Counted from the stretch's first letter, positions 43,658 to 54,700 are shown. The stretch is DNA of 64,000 nucleotides from CALHVX01 sp039198065 (GCA_039198065.1 JBCCTU010000001.1:124001-188000); one strand, 5' to 3'. Notes: generated by a model from the sequence alone, not told the origin. Numbers and translations are program-made.

Positions 43658-44554
43658 ATGAGTCAACTGACCTATCTTCCGGTCGATGCGCCCCGGGAGG
43701 AATTTAAGCGCGTCCTCGACGCTGCTGGTGCCCTGGTCTGCACCGGCTTTCTTACCGACGAGCAGATCACGCGCTTTCGCCGCGAACTCGACGACATTCT
43801 CGACACCACCCCCAACGGGCGCGACCCCTTCAGCGGTTTCGCAACAAAACGTGCCGGTGCGCTCATCGCGCGCTCCAGCGTCGTCCGCGAGATCGCTGTG
43901 CATCCGCTGCTGCTCGATCTCTGCGACCACCTGCTTGGGCCCTTCGGCAACGGCTACCAGATGCATCTGACCCAGGCGGTCGCCATAGCCCCCGGCGAAA
44001 GTCCCCAGATCCTGCATCGTGATCGCGGCCTGTGGGGCGGTTTCATCCCGCGGCGAATCGAGACGCAGCTCGGCACCATGCTTGCCGTCACGGAGTTCAC
44101 CGCCGAGAACGGCGCCACCCGGGTCGCCCCGGGCTCGCAACACTGGGACAAAGACAAGCAGCCGACGGAGGATGAGTTGTGCGCCGCCACCATGCCCGCC
44201 GGATCGATCCTCATCTACAGCGGCACGGTGTTGCACGGCGGCGGCGCCAACGAAACCGACGAGACGCGCATCGGTCTGCTGCTGCACTACTGTCAGAACT
44301 GGCTGCGCCAACAGGAAAACCAGTACCTGTCCTGCCCACCGGAGATCGCGGCAACCCTTGATCCCAAACTGCGCGGACTGATCGGTTACTCGCAGGGCAG
44401 TCCGGTGATGGGCTTTTTCTCCTCCCCCACGGGCGAGCCGGGCCAGGAAACTGCACCGCCAGAGAAGCTGTTCGGCGACCACGGCGGTGAGCTGTCGAAA
44501 CGCCGCAGCGCTGAAGACGTCGTGCGCGCGCCAACGGCACCGACCAAACCCTGA
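43658..44554 (+). CDS. Phytanoyl-CoA dioxygenase (PhyH) family protein
   Basis: This 298-residue Fe(II)/2-oxoglutarate oxygenase-type protein has the metal HxD in LHRDRGLWGG near residue 125. The distal His is in YSGTVLHGGGANETDETR near 195, followed by Arg for 2-oxoglutarate. It contains the typical RVAPGSQHWD. The substrate is unknown. It lies 28 bases upstream of acdS on the same strand, so the two probably form an operon. Confidence 0.85.
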   Translation: MSQLTYLPVDAPREEFKRVLDAAGALVCTGFLTDEQITRFRRELDDILDTTPNGRDPFSGFATKRAGALIARSSVVREIAVHPLLLDLCDHLLGPFGNGYQMHLTQAVAIAPGESPQILHRDRGLWGGFIPRRIETQLGTMLAVTEFTAENGATRVAPGSQHWDKDKQPTEDELCAATMPAGSILIYSGTVLHGGGANETDETRIGLLLHYCQNWLRQQENQYLSCPPEIAATLDPKLRGLIGYSQGSPVMGFFSSPTGEPGQETAPPEKLFGDHGGELSKRRSAEDVVRAPTAPTKP

Positions 44555-44582
44555 GGAACTGCCAAACAACGCAAGGAACGCT

Positions 44583-45602
44583 ATGGGCCTGCTCGAGAAC
44601 TTTGAAAAGTATCCGCTGACCTTCGGCCCGTCCCCGGTCGAACCGCTGCCGCGGCTAAGCGAGCATCTCGGAGGAAAAGTTGAACTCTGGGCGAAACGCG
44701 ACGACTGCAATTCCGGGCTCGCCTTCGGCGGCAACAAGATCCGCAAGCTCGAGTACATCGTGCCCGACATTCTTGCCTCCGGCGCCGATACGCTGGTCAC
44801 CATTGGTGGCGTCCAGTCGAACCACACACGCCAGGTTGCGGCCGTCGCCGCCAAGCTCGGGCTCAAGTGCCACCTGGTACAAGAGGCCTGGGTGCCGCAC
44901 GACGACGCGGTCTACGACCGTGTCGGCAACATTCTGCTGAGCCGCGTCATGGGTGCCGACGTAGAGCTCGTCGATCAGGGCTTCGACATCGGAATTCGGC
45001 GCAGTTGGGAAGACGCCATTGAGTCTGTGAAAGCAGCCGGGGGTAAGCCTTATGCCATCCCCGCCGGCGCCTCTGTGCATAAGTACGGAGGGCTCGGGTT
45101 CGTCGGCTTTGCCGAAGAGCTCCGCGCGCAGGAAACCGAGCTCGGCTTCCGCTTCGACTACATCGTCGTCTGCGCCGTAACCGGTTCCACCCAGGCCGGC
45201 ATGGTCGTGGGCTTTGCAGCCGACGGACGAGCGCGGCAGGTCGTTGGTATCGATGCGTCGGGCACGCCGGAGCAAACCCACGCTCAGGTGCTGCGCATCG
45301 CGCAAGACACGGCCAAATTGGTTGACTTCAGCGAGGCGATCACCGCCGAGGACGTGGTGCTGATGACCGACTACGCCTACCCGGAATACGGCATTCCTTC
45401 TGCGGAAACGAACGATGCCATACGACTATGCGCCCGCCTCGAAGGCATGATGACGGACCCGGTTTACGAAGGTAAGTCGATGCAGGGCATGATCGACCTG
45501 GTGAACCGAGGCTACTTCCCCGCCGGCGCACGCGTACTCTACGCACATCTTGGCGGTGTTCCTGCCATCAATGGCTACAGCTACGTCTATCGCAACGGTT
45601 AG
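44583..45602 (+). CDS. acdS: 1-Aminocyclopropane-1-carboxylate deaminase
   Basis: This PLP enzyme cleaves ACC to 2-oxobutanoate and ammonia. The 339-residue protein has the family length and pattern: GLAFGGNKIRKLEYIVPDIL with the PLP-binding Lys near residue 51, IGGVQSNHTRQVAAVAAKLG, TGSTQAGMVVGFAADGRARQ, DYAYPEYGIPSAET and DPVYEGKSMQGM. Close similarity over the whole length favours true ACC deaminase over D-cysteine desulfhydrase. The ATG at 44583 was chosen; the frame upstream lies inside the PhyH gene. Confidence 0.85.
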   Translation: MGLLENFEKYPLTFGPSPVEPLPRLSEHLGGKVELWAKRDDCNSGLAFGGNKIRKLEYIVPDILASGADTLVTIGGVQSNHTRQVAAVAAKLGLKCHLVQEAWVPHDDAVYDRVGNILLSRVMGADVELVDQGFDIGIRRSWEDAIESVKAAGGKPYAIPAGASVHKYGGLGFVGFAEELRAQETELGFRFDYIVVCAVTGSTQAGMVVGFAADGRARQVVGIDASGTPEQTHAQVLRIAQDTAKLVDFSEAITAEDVVLMTDYAYPEYGIPSAETNDAIRLCARLEGMMTDPVYEGKSMQGMIDLVNRGYFPAGARVLYAHLGGVPAINGYSYVYRNG

Positions 45603-46142
45603 GGGATAAGGTAACTAGGACCATTCAGCCGGATAGAAATTTCTGCCATTCCTTTTTTGCTCTGAGCGTGAACGAACCAACACGCCAATGTTCCACTCGA
45701 TTCAGGGCGAGCGAGTGAGGCGCTAGTTCAATGAGCCAGGAAAACGGCTCAAAGTGCATTCGTTCAAGCTTTTGAGGAAAAGTTAGGAGCAATTGACCCA
45801 CTCAGCACTTGTTCCGACTCTTTACGCAGACAGGTTTGGCGATCGAATTCCGAGCTGACGAGGTCATCAAGAATGACGCTAAACCACACCAATCTCCGAA
45901 CCGTGCGCCGGTGCCCACTTGGCAAGCAGGCGGCCCAACTCAACTATCCAGATTACACTGGAAGTCATGCAAGAGAATGATCAGTAGCAAAACCGCGACC
46001 GTTTGCCAGAAAAAACCAGCAGCGGCCTCATCCCGAAGAAGGAGCTTCAGCGGGCACCACACTACCGTTACGGGCGCCACCAACAATCGAGGATGATAGC
46101 TATCGTAATACACCGCAACGAAGCTTCTTGCGCTGTGCAAAC
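45603..46142. other. 540-base gap with no recognised gene
   Basis: The stretch between acdS and the first TonB receptor is AT-richer than the flank. A 68-codon - strand frame (45940-46146) has a hydrophobic C-terminal half (AVLLLIILLHDF) but resembles nothing I know and has no clear ribosome-binding site. It may mark the left edge of the accessory region. Confidence 0.4.
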
Positions 46143-48815
46143 TCAAAACGCTTTGGACAACTCGATAGCAATGAATCGCTGCATTGCCGATGCGTTTGCT
46201 GGGTCGAACGGGGTGGATATTGCTGAGGAAGCGATGGGAACCGCTGGAGGCTCCTCATTAAATAGATTTTGTGCCAAAAGTCGAATGGTGGTCCCTTCAA
46301 GCAGCCCTCTGTTTGATGCAGCATTAAACTGGTACGCGAGTGTTAAATCGACCGTAGTGAATGAGCCGATCCTTTCGCTTTGACCCGTTGAATCCAGAGC
46401 GTAGTCATCCGAAAAGTTAAGGAATGTATATATGGAAAGGCTCTCTGACTGATAACCAAATTGAGCGCGAATCCTCAGATCCAACGGATTGTAAAGAGTG
46501 TCAAGGGAATCGACCGCCGGGAAACCCGGCCCAGCTTGTTGTGTGTAGTCGAGGAGCCAGGTGCCATCAATGCCGAAAGTAAGTTCTCCATTTCTCCAGG
46601 GCATTCTATTCTGCAATGTGAAATCCACACCTCGAACCACTGTCTCGCTTACATTGACCGTCGTACCATCCGCAATGAACTGAGTTTGATCGACAGAAAC
46701 TCCGGGTAAAAAACTCTCTAACGGGAAATTCAATCGATTCAACGCTGACTCAACTTGTGCCTGAGAAGGATTGCGTATAACTGTTCCGGGGACGAAACCC
46801 TCTGGGTTTCTGACGAAAGCGTTGACTATAGTGTTGGGGTTTCCGCCTCCCGGAATAGGCGGAATGTTGATCCGATCATCAAACGTGATGTCAAAGAACG
46901 TCGAGCTGACGCTAATTTCATTGTTTCCCCAAGACATATCGAAATCAAAACCGAGGGTAAGATTCTCCGATGTCTCAGCACCCAGCCCAGTACCAGTTCC
47001 CGTCAAAATTAATGCCGGGACGTCGGCAACAGAGGGATCGGGCGCTGGATCACCCGTAACCAAGTTCAGTAAAGCCGTGCTCAAGAAAAAACCCTCGGTA
47101 TCAGCTGCACCAGTACGACCGAGCGCAGGTGGGCGGAAGGACGTACTGTAGGTACCGCGCAGTCGTAAGTTCTCGATCGGTGAATATAGAACTCCGAACT
47201 TAGGATCTGTAGAAGATCCGAAGTCGCTATAGTCTTCGAAACGACCTGATAAATTAAATTCCAGTCGACGAAACCCGGGGATCTGCATGGCTTTGTCTAT
47301 CACTGGAAGAAACAGCTCTCCAAATACCGCATAGACATCTCTGTCCCCGTCTGCAAAAGGACGGCGGTCTATGCCATCTAAGTTCGTGAATTGTTCGTTG
47401 CGGTACTGGCCCCCAAACGCAAACCGCATCCTTCCGCCGGGTAGATCCACTATCGATCCGTTTAAAATTGCATCAACCGCTGCAGTTTCTGCCGATTGAA
47501 ATCTGCTCGGACCCTCCGGCCTCTCAACTCCTGCTTCAGTGTCCAGCGTGCTATACGTTCCGACGGCTCTAAGCGAGTAATCGTCGGAAATCTGCCAATC
47601 CATCTCACCGCCAACAGAAAGACTTTCGTTATCGGACAAATCAATACGGAGCGATCCGTTGGTGTTCTGCGTAACCCGCTGAGTATCCCGTTCCGAGAAA
47701 AGTATGTCTCCGCTCAGACTTATGTTCGCCCCAATGGATTGAGAGGCTGAGGCGAGGATACTGTGGCGCTTTTGAGTCGGGAGAATATTCCTCGGTGCTG
47801 AGACATCTGCAAGAAAATCACGCTCGCTAACATCAAGATTGCCCCGTTCGTAGTATTCGTAGGTGAGCAGCCCATTGCCGCTTTCCCAGCTCTTACCCGC
47901 TGTAACATTTGCTCTATATTCCTCCGGCCCACCTTCAGTGGCTTGTCCATATCGACCGCTAACTTCTAATCCGTCGAAGTCTTTGCGCAGTATCAAATTT
48001 GCGACGCCGGCCACCGCGTCTGATCCATAAATTGCAGACGCGCCATCAGAAAGAAGTTCTATGCGCTCGATCGCAGAGGCAGGAATCATTGAGATGTCGG
48101 CGAACGCGCCGACGTTTGATGACGGAGCGATTCTGCGACCGTTTAACAGAGTGAGGGTGGATCCGGCACCTAGCCCGCGTAAATTAATCCCGGTGCCTTC
48201 GCTAAAGTCTAGCCCTGCACTTTCATCGGTCGGTAAATTGAAGGCGAACCCTTCATCAGCGCCGCCGCCAAAATTCTGCGGCAGCATCCTAAAAAAGTCT
48301 CTAACAGTAGCCTGCCCGCTTGCTTGGATTTGTTGGCGGTCGATGATCGTTACCGGAGTGCTTTCTGGGGTGAGACCTTTAATATTTGTGCCAGTTACGA
48401 GAATGGTCTCGACAGATGACTCCTGTTCGGCGGCATTCGGAACAATTGCATCCTGTTTCATCGGCAATTGTGAGTTGGGCTTTATGACAATCGCCGCTTT
48501 TCCGGCCACCTCATAGGTTAAACCGGTGCCTCTAAGAACTCGCGTGATAGCTTGCCTAACGGAAAGGGATCCCGTAATCGCGCTGATTCGCTTTCCAGTT
48601 ACAAGATCCTCCGGCGCAGCGATACTTAGACCAAAGTCATCTGCGATTGACCTGATACCGTCTTGCAGCGTGCCCGCCGGTATGTCGACGGTTATGACCT
48701 TCTGAAGAAACGTAGGTTCTTGCGCAGAGGCTGCCGGAAACCAAATGACGCCCAACAAAGTCATTGCGAAGACGGTCGTAGAAATCCGACATCTCTTACC
48801 AATCACGCTTTTCAT
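46143..48815 (-). CDS. TonB-dependent receptor with STN signalling domain
   Basis: This 890-residue outer-membrane receptor has a signal peptide (to about residue 31), an STN domain (about 38-110; VDIPAGTLQDGIRSIADDFGLSI), a plug (TILVTGTNIKGLTPES; GLDFSEGTGINLRGLGAGST) and a beta barrel ending in FIAIELSKAF. The STN domain is the part that touches FecR in cell-surface-signalling receptors. The ligand is unknown. It is the third gene of a fecI-fecR-receptor module. Confidence 0.9.
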   Translation of the reverse strand: MKSVIGKRCRISTTVFAMTLLGVIWFPAASAQEPTFLQKVITVDIPAGTLQDGIRSIADDFGLSIAAPEDLVTGKRISAITGSLSVRQAITRVLRGTGLTYEVAGKAAIVIKPNSQLPMKQDAIVPNAAEQESSVETILVTGTNIKGLTPESTPVTIIDRQQIQASGQATVRDFFRMLPQNFGGGADEGFAFNLPTDESAGLDFSEGTGINLRGLGAGSTLTLLNGRRIAPSSNVGAFADISMIPASAIERIELLSDGASAIYGSDAVAGVANLILRKDFDGLEVSGRYGQATEGGPEEYRANVTAGKSWESGNGLLTYEYYERGNLDVSERDFLADVSAPRNILPTQKRHSILASASQSIGANISLSGDILFSERDTQRVTQNTNGSLRIDLSDNESLSVGGEMDWQISDDYSLRAVGTYSTLDTEAGVERPEGPSRFQSAETAAVDAILNGSIVDLPGGRMRFAFGGQYRNEQFTNLDGIDRRPFADGDRDVYAVFGELFLPVIDKAMQIPGFRRLEFNLSGRFEDYSDFGSSTDPKFGVLYSPIENLRLRGTYSTSFRPPALGRTGAADTEGFFLSTALLNLVTGDPAPDPSVADVPALILTGTGTGLGAETSENLTLGFDFDMSWGNNEISVSSTFFDITFDDRINIPPIPGGGNPNTIVNAFVRNPEGFVPGTVIRNPSQAQVESALNRLNFPLESFLPGVSVDQTQFIADGTTVNVSETVVRGVDFTLQNRMPWRNGELTFGIDGTWLLDYTQQAGPGFPAVDSLDTLYNPLDLRIRAQFGYQSESLSIYTFLNFSDDYALDSTGQSERIGSFTTVDLTLAYQFNAASNRGLLEGTTIRLLAQNLFNEEPPAVPIASSAISTPFDPANASAMQRFIAIELSKAF

Positions 48816-48862
48816 CGTTGTTCCTAGATAGTGAATATTGGATGCGATTGCTTACCAATCGC
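48795..48862 (-). promoter_or_regulatory. Palindrome and repeated GATTGGTAAG at receptor 1 start
   Basis: On the coding strand GCGATTGGTAAGCAATCGC is a 7-bp perfect palindrome with a 5-base centre (48844-48862). The 10-mer GATTGGTAAG recurs at 48795-48804 just inside the gene. The leader segment 48816-48834 (CGTTGTTCCTAGATAGTGA on the + strand) resembles that of the second receptor at 55132. These are candidate operator or RNA-structure elements. Confidence 0.55.
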
Positions 48863-48937
48863 GCTATCACTACCTAAAACGCATGGTGCCTACGAAATGA
48901 CACCCTGCGGACGAAGCTAAGCGGCTTGCAGATATCT

Positions 48938-50011
48938 CTACTGGATACGCACCAGTATTCTCGCTGAATCCGACACATCGATATCCACGGGGAATAACGC
49001 CGGGAATATCGCCAACATCTCATCAAGGTTATTGGCGTCGAAATAGGCAGCTACCCTAAAGTCCGCCAGCTTTCTTTGGTCGCCGGCCACAACGATCGGA
49101 ATCTGGGAGTAGCGGTTCGCATCAGCAACAATCTCGAATAGAGTTGCACTTTCATAATTGAGCCGAGCCCGGCGCCATGCAGCGACTTCATCAAGGCTTA
49201 TCGCTCCAAAGGTCTCGTAAGGACTACCGACTTGTGCGGCCGCATACTCCCCCTTCGTAAGAGTCACGGTCTGTAAAAGATCTGTCTCCTTTCCGGCGAT
49301 TATCTTTGGACGCGAAAACTCTACGCGCCCTTCTTCAACCGCTACACGAAGCGCCCCACCGTTGTTCCGGACCTCGAACACGGTGCCCAATGCGGTGGCC
49401 CTGATGTGGCCAGCGGCCACCGTAAACGGGCGTTGAGCGTCTTTTGCGACATGGAACTGTCCAGCACCACGAGTAAGACTCAGATGCCTACTGTCCTGCG
49501 ACATCGTTACTCTTAGCACTGAAGCCGGGGCAAGCGTGACGCTTGACCCATCGTTTAGCGTGAACTCCTGGAGCTCGCCCCGCGCGGTCTCGTAGGTCGA
49601 AACGTCCGGTTGCACTGTGACGAAAGCCTCAGCCGGCGGTGTTCGTTCGGGCTGCAGAACTAGGAACACAGCGAGACCAGCAATTGCCGCTGCAAATGGG
49701 ATTCCATAGCTGGCTGGGCGAGCGGCGAGCCCGCGCAGCAACCGACTCAAACGGCCCGAGGCAAAGTCAGGTGCTTCTTTAGAATCAATTACGAGAACGT
49801 CGGAATCGATTTGTGCAGGTTCCAGTGTCCCCAGCGCAAGGTAAGCGACGGAGGCCCTGTCGTATGCAGCTCTGTGCCCAGGATCTTGCGCTAGCCATGT
49901 TTCGAAACGGCGACGATCCTCAACTGAGACCGCCTCGTTGTTCAAAAGTAGTAGGTGCCATTCGTAAGCCTCCCGCTTAACCTGGAGACGATTTTTACTG
50001 GTGCTGCCCAC
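48938..50011 (-). CDS. fecR: FecR family anti-sigma/sigma regulator
   Basis: This 357-residue single-span membrane protein has an N-terminal DUF4880-like domain (EAYEWHLLLLNNEAVS; RFETWLAQDPGHRAAYDRA). A transmembrane helix lies near residue 100 (IPFAAAIAGLAVFLVL). The periplasmic FecR domain (ARGELQEFTLNDGSSVTLAP; RATALGTVFEVRNNGGALRVAVEEGRVE) and a C-terminal DUF4974-like region follow. It passes the receptor signal to the sigma factor 2 bases upstream. It lies between fecI and the receptor. Confidence 0.9.
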   Translation of the reverse strand: MGSTSKNRLQVKREAYEWHLLLLNNEAVSVEDRRRFETWLAQDPGHRAAYDRASVAYLALGTLEPAQIDSDVLVIDSKEAPDFASGRLSRLLRGLAARPASYGIPFAAAIAGLAVFLVLQPERTPPAEAFVTVQPDVSTYETARGELQEFTLNDGSSVTLAPASVLRVTMSQDSRHLSLTRGAGQFHVAKDAQRPFTVAAGHIRATALGTVFEVRNNGGALRVAVEEGRVEFSRPKIIAGKETDLLQTVTLTKGEYAAAQVGSPYETFGAISLDEVAAWRRARLNYESATLFEIVADANRYSQIPIVVAGDQRKLADFRVAAYFDANNLDEMLAIFPALFPVDIDVSDSARILVRIQ

Positions 50012-50013
50012 GT

Positions 50014-50601
50014 CTAGTCTTGGATTCCCGATGCATCCTCGAGTGCCGCATCAATCTCGGCAAGAGCACCGGACAAGCGCTTGGTCGCAGCCGATCTCGA
50101 CAGCCCCAGAGCGCGGCCGACCTCCGCCAGGTTCATGCCGTGGACTCGGTGCAAGACAAACACTTCTCTTCTTTTCTTTGACATGCCACGCAAACAATCG
50201 CTGATTACCGATAGCTGCTCCTGTACCTCTATAACGCGCGACGGGCCCGTATTGTCACCCGGGTCAGCGAAATAGAGTTGTTCCACCTCATACTCGTAGG
50301 CTTCCTGGGTCTTGATGCGCCGTAGTGCGCTGATGGTGAGGTTTTTCGCCGTACGCCACAAGAACGCCTTCTTGTGCTCAAGATGCTGGCAGTCAGGCTT
50401 TTCCAACAGTTTTTTAAATGCTTGCTGGGCCATATCTTCCGGATCCGGGGGTCCAGAGCCAAACTGAAAGCGTAGCCAGCCTGTAAGCTCTTCGTTGTAG
50501 GCGCGATACATCTCCTCAATCGTCACTGGATCGCTAGATCCTCGAGTGTCAATCGAGACACCTTCTGATGATATTTCTGCATTGCGCTGTGCGTCGGCCA
50601 T
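50014..50601 (-). CDS. fecI: FecI-type ECF sigma factor
   Basis: This 195-residue sigma-70-family protein has region 2 (YRAYNEELTGWLRFQFGSG; DPEDMAQQAFKKLL; LWRTAKNLTISALRR) and region 4 (RREVFVLHRVHGMNLAEVGRALGLSRSA). Its length and the adjacent fecR and STN-bearing receptor assign it to the FecI-type cell-surface-signalling group. I see no clear Fur box in the short upstream stretch before the IS21 remnant. Confidence 0.9.
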   Translation of the reverse strand: MADAQRNAEISSEGVSIDTRGSSDPVTIEEMYRAYNEELTGWLRFQFGSGPPDPEDMAQQAFKKLLEKPDCQHLEHKKAFLWRTAKNLTISALRRIKTQEAYEYEVEQLYFADPGDNTGPSRVIEVQEQLSVISDCLRGMSKKRREVFVLHRVHGMNLAEVGRALGLSRSAATKRLSGALAEIDAALEDASGIQD

Positions 50602-50801
50602 AGCGGGAATTCTTTATCTGGATCTACAGCACAACGATCAAAACGAAGCGAGTAAAACGGACTAATCGGTAGTAGAAGCTGCGGCAGCTCCGGAATCAGA
50701 GAGCACGAATTGAGAACTATTCTCGTTCAGCGTACCTATTCCCAGATGAAGCGCAAGAGGTTGGGACCTCGGTAACAACGGCGAAGTGACCGCTCCAACC
50801 A

Positions 50802-51357
50802 GCTGCGGTGTCGCCGGGCCGGCACGCTGCCCAGACTCCAGAGCGCAGTCAGTAATCCCCTCTGCGAGCTCGATGTCGGTCTCGCCGCCAACACGGACAT
50901 GCCCATATTCGAAGCCAAGTTGACGTATCGGAAGTGGTACAGCCGATGATCCATCGGCTGACAAGCGACCGAGGCCTCGAGATCCATCATCTCCGTCACG
51001 TCGGAAATCCCCATGACGCCAGGCTCATGCTTCTGACGGAAAGTCATAAGCAGCACGCGGCCGTGCTTCGCACGCCACTCTCCCGCGCGACGTCCGAAGG
51101 TGCGGCGGTTGCCGGGGATGAGATCAGGCTGCCGTTGCAGCATCTCCTCCAGAACGGCCACGGGCCGTAAGGTGGGTGGCGCTTCTAGCAGGAGCCGGAT
51201 CTCGGCCTCGAAGGGGTTCCCTGAGGGGATCTGGCCATCAACGCTCTCTGGCGGCACGCTTCAGCGGGGGTGGCCGAGGATCAGCCTCGATGCGATAGGC
51301 AGTTATGGTAGTGAACACCGCCTCGGCGGGGGTATTGGTTTTGCGATGTTCATGCAT
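50802..51357 (-). pseudogene. Decayed IS21-family transposase (istA) fragment
   Basis: Pieces of an IS21-type IstA can be read in different frames. ITAYRIEADPRPPPLKRAARER ends at a TGA (about 51255), followed by WPDPL. A second frame carries LLLEAPPTLRPVAVLEEMLQRQPD, MTFRQKHEPGVMGISD and CQPMDHRLYHFR, and then another shift leads to GFEYGHVRVGGETDIELAEGI. With one in-frame stop, at least two frameshifts and no 3' half or istB, the gene is dead. Frames were matched to the family by eye. Confidence 0.8.
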
Positions 51358-51575
51358 CGCCTCATCTGGTGATCATCACCGTGTTGGCCTGGCAAGGCGA
51401 TTCCTTTCTGTCAGAGAAAACCATCATAGTTGGCTCCGCTGCGATCACCAGACGGTACGGCTCAAGGGCCGCGCTGCCGCCCTTGCGATTCCTACGGTTG
51501 GGCTTCGCCCTCTCTCCGCCAGCACAGGTACTTTGGCTCACTCTCAAGTCGATTGTCGCTGGACTCTCACACTGT
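50802..51575 (-). mobile_element. IS21-family insertion sequence remnant
   Basis: Upstream of the istA fragment (up to about 51575) lies a stretch with two short direct repeats of GAGAGT (51563-51568 and 51540-51545, read on the - strand), as in IS21 element ends. The distal end and istB are missing. A hairpin ATCCCGTA-N5-TACGGGAT lies near 51592-51612, beyond the remnant. Confidence 0.6.
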
Positions 51576-51734
51576 CTGGCGCTGAACAAATCCCGTAGGT
51601 GCTACGGGATGGCTGCGATTGTGTCCCTCAAAACTCACTGATCCAAGCGTCGCGGATCGGTTTGTAGGTATATAAACCACACCCGCATTAGTCCGAGCAG
51701 AATTCATTGAACCACTACTTTTTATTCCGCGAGC

Positions 51735-54700
51735 TCAAAACCGAGCCTGAACGGAAAGTTGTACCGTGCGGCCAAGGAAATTGACTGGCCTTGGCGCATT
51801 GCCGAAGCCTCGTAGCTCAAACGGATCTCGGTCGAACACATTGTTCACGCGGAGGCTGAATAGGTACTTGTCACTCAAACTGTAGGCGCCGCCCAGATAA
51901 TGTACGAAAGCAGACCCGGTTTTCGGTCGGTCGAGGAGGAACGGATCATCCTCGATGTCTTGAATGCCAAATGGCTCGACGGGCCCACCGAAGGTTTGAC
52001 TGGATTGATAGTTGACGCCGTAATCGGCGCTCCATCGCCCTTTACTCCAGCCAAGGGAAAAGTTGATGAAGTGTTCGGGTATGTTGAGCGCGCCTTCGAT
52101 GACATTATCGGTGTCAGGGAAGCCTTCAAACTGTCGATCAACCCGTTCGATCAGATAGGTACCCGCGATCTCAGCGTTGAATTGACCTAGATTGCCGCCG
52201 AAAACGCCCCCAAGGTCAAACTCGTAGCCAATCTGGTAATCGATACCTTTGGCACTTGAGGCAGAGAAGTTAAGGTTCGTTTGCTGGATCGTCTCGACAG
52301 CTCCAGTAAATGAGTTTCTGGTTACCGCATCACAAAAGGGGTTATCGATCGTCGATGCATCGACGCAGTTTTCGACAATCGTTAACCGGTTGACAGTCCC
52401 AGAAACAGCATCCTCGATCCGAATACTGTAATAATCGGCCACGATGTAAAGTCCTGAAAACGCGGCGGGCGTATACGCAAAACCGATCGAAGACGTATCT
52501 GCAGTTTCCTCTGCCAAATCGGGGTTTCCGCCACTCGTAGCGGCGACGTTGCCACCAAAGTAACTTGCTGACGGATCAAAATTAGCGGCGTCTGGTATTA
52601 GTTCTGCGCAGTTTCGGGCCCGTGTGGGAGAGCCTTCTGCCGGGTTGTTTGGGTCGCATGGGTCTGAGTTCACAAACGGCAGGTCAGTGAGACGAGTGGC
52701 TTGCGGAGCAAAGAGCTCGGCAATGTTGGGCGCACGGACAGCGCGGTTAAAAGATCCACGTATCCTCAGGTCCCTGACCGGCTGCCAGACACCGCCATAC
52801 GCGAACGAGGTCGCAGTTCCAACGGTGCTGTAGTCTGCAACCCGAACGGACGCATCAATTGCCAAGCTTTTCGCAAACGGTAGATCGGCCAGCACCGGCA
52901 CGTTTACTTCAAAGAAGCCCTCAACCACATCGAACTTTCCACCCACCACGTTGAACGGAGTGTTTTGGAATCGGCCCAAACGATTAAGATTGATAGAGTC
53001 TGGACGCGTTTCCCCTCGTTCTTCGCGATATTCAACCCCTGCCGCATAACCAACGCCACCAGCGGGCAGAGAAAACCAATCGGTGCTGTTTCCATTGATA
53101 TTTGCGTTGACTACAAATTGCTCAGTATCAAATTCTTCAGTTGCCGGCTGGAAAATGAACTGAACAGGTTCGCGGTCAAACCCGTTAAAAGGTGCAAAGA
53201 GATTAATTGGGGTACAACTTCCGTCTCCGGCAACAAAAGATCGGAAACCTGGTGCTGCAACCGGTACAAACGGGCTGGTGGGAGGCAGCGCGTTTGCATC
53301 CAAGTCGGATCGGCAAACTGGCTCACCGGTTGTAGGATCCGCGACTGAATCCGCGGCCGCATACAGTCGATCGAGAAGCGGTTCTGAAGGAATCGTCAAT
53401 CGAGTATCCGTACGACCATAGTTGGCGGAGACCTCGTACGCTAGAGCGTTGGACAGCTCCCCCTTAAATCCGCCTACTATTCGAAAGGTCTGCCGAATAT
53501 TTTCATTCGGCTGGGAGGACGCATCGTCCACAAATGCACGGGTGATGTTTAGGTTCGGCGCTATGCCTTGAGCCTCCAGGCTACCCAGCTGGTCTCGAAC
53601 TGTTTCAGGAATGAAGGGGTTGTCCAGCTGGACGGGAAGGTCGACGATCGTCGTGGTAAAGGCGCCGCGTGCCAACGTCTCGTTTCTCGCATATTTTGCT
53701 TCGACAAACCCCGTGATTTTCTCAGCGAATTCATAATCCGCAATCATATTCACGATAAAGCGCTCAGTTTTGGGAACCGTGGTCGTCAAGGGGTTCGTGA
53801 ACAAACCGTCTAAGCCATCGCCCCCTTGAGTATCAAAGCCAGATAAGAATGGAACCGGTGCTAACGACCTAATTTCGCCGGTTTGGGGATCTATAACCTG
53901 TTGCAACGGGACACCGCCAATCTGCGGAGCATCCTCTCCGATAATCGGAAATTGGGTAAATAACGTGCTGCCGGTCAGAGAAAATAGCGGACCACGTACA
54001 AGAGCAGCCACGCGGCGATTTGGTACTAGAACATTTTTAAACTCAGGGTTTACCCCAAGAGCTTCAGAAAGCGCAGCATTGTTTGCTACAACAAACGAGG
54101 ATCTACGTGACGCCTCTCTCTCTTCTGCTGTAAGCACACCCTGGTTGAAGTATTCGATGTTCAACGCGGCGTTTCCGCGCCCTTCTGCAAAGTTGCCGCC
54201 CATTGCGATTGCACCGGAATACGCCTCGCCGCCGCCTTGCGTGGCGAAGCTAGTGTTGAACCGAACATCAACGCCCTCAAAGTCATCCTTAAGAATGTAA
54301 TTCACTACACCGGATACTGCGTCTGCACCGTAAATGGAAGAACCGCCTCCGGTTAACACTTCAACGCGGTCAATGAGCGCCGAAGGAATGGAAGACACAT
54401 CCACCGTCGCCCTATTGGCAACGCCGCTCACATGTCGCCGTCCATTGACCAGCACAAGAGTTCGGTTCTCACCAAGGTTTCGTAGATCTAGCGTCGCCAA
54501 TCCATACAGGGCCCGCGCGCTGCTGCCCGCTGGTCCTTCCTGCGCAGTCAAGGACACAGAAGAATTCAGTGCAGGCACAAACCTGAGTGCCTCGGTCGAT
54601 TCACTGAAGCCGAAAGCAGCGATATCGTCCGACGTCACGACATCGATGGGCGCAGGGGCGTTCACAGCCAACCGCTCAATACGCGAGCCAGTCACGACTA

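Noticed and set aside
43421..44866. Long - strand frame (481 codons) across PhyH and acdS
   Set aside because: Antisense to two well-supported genes and without domain features.
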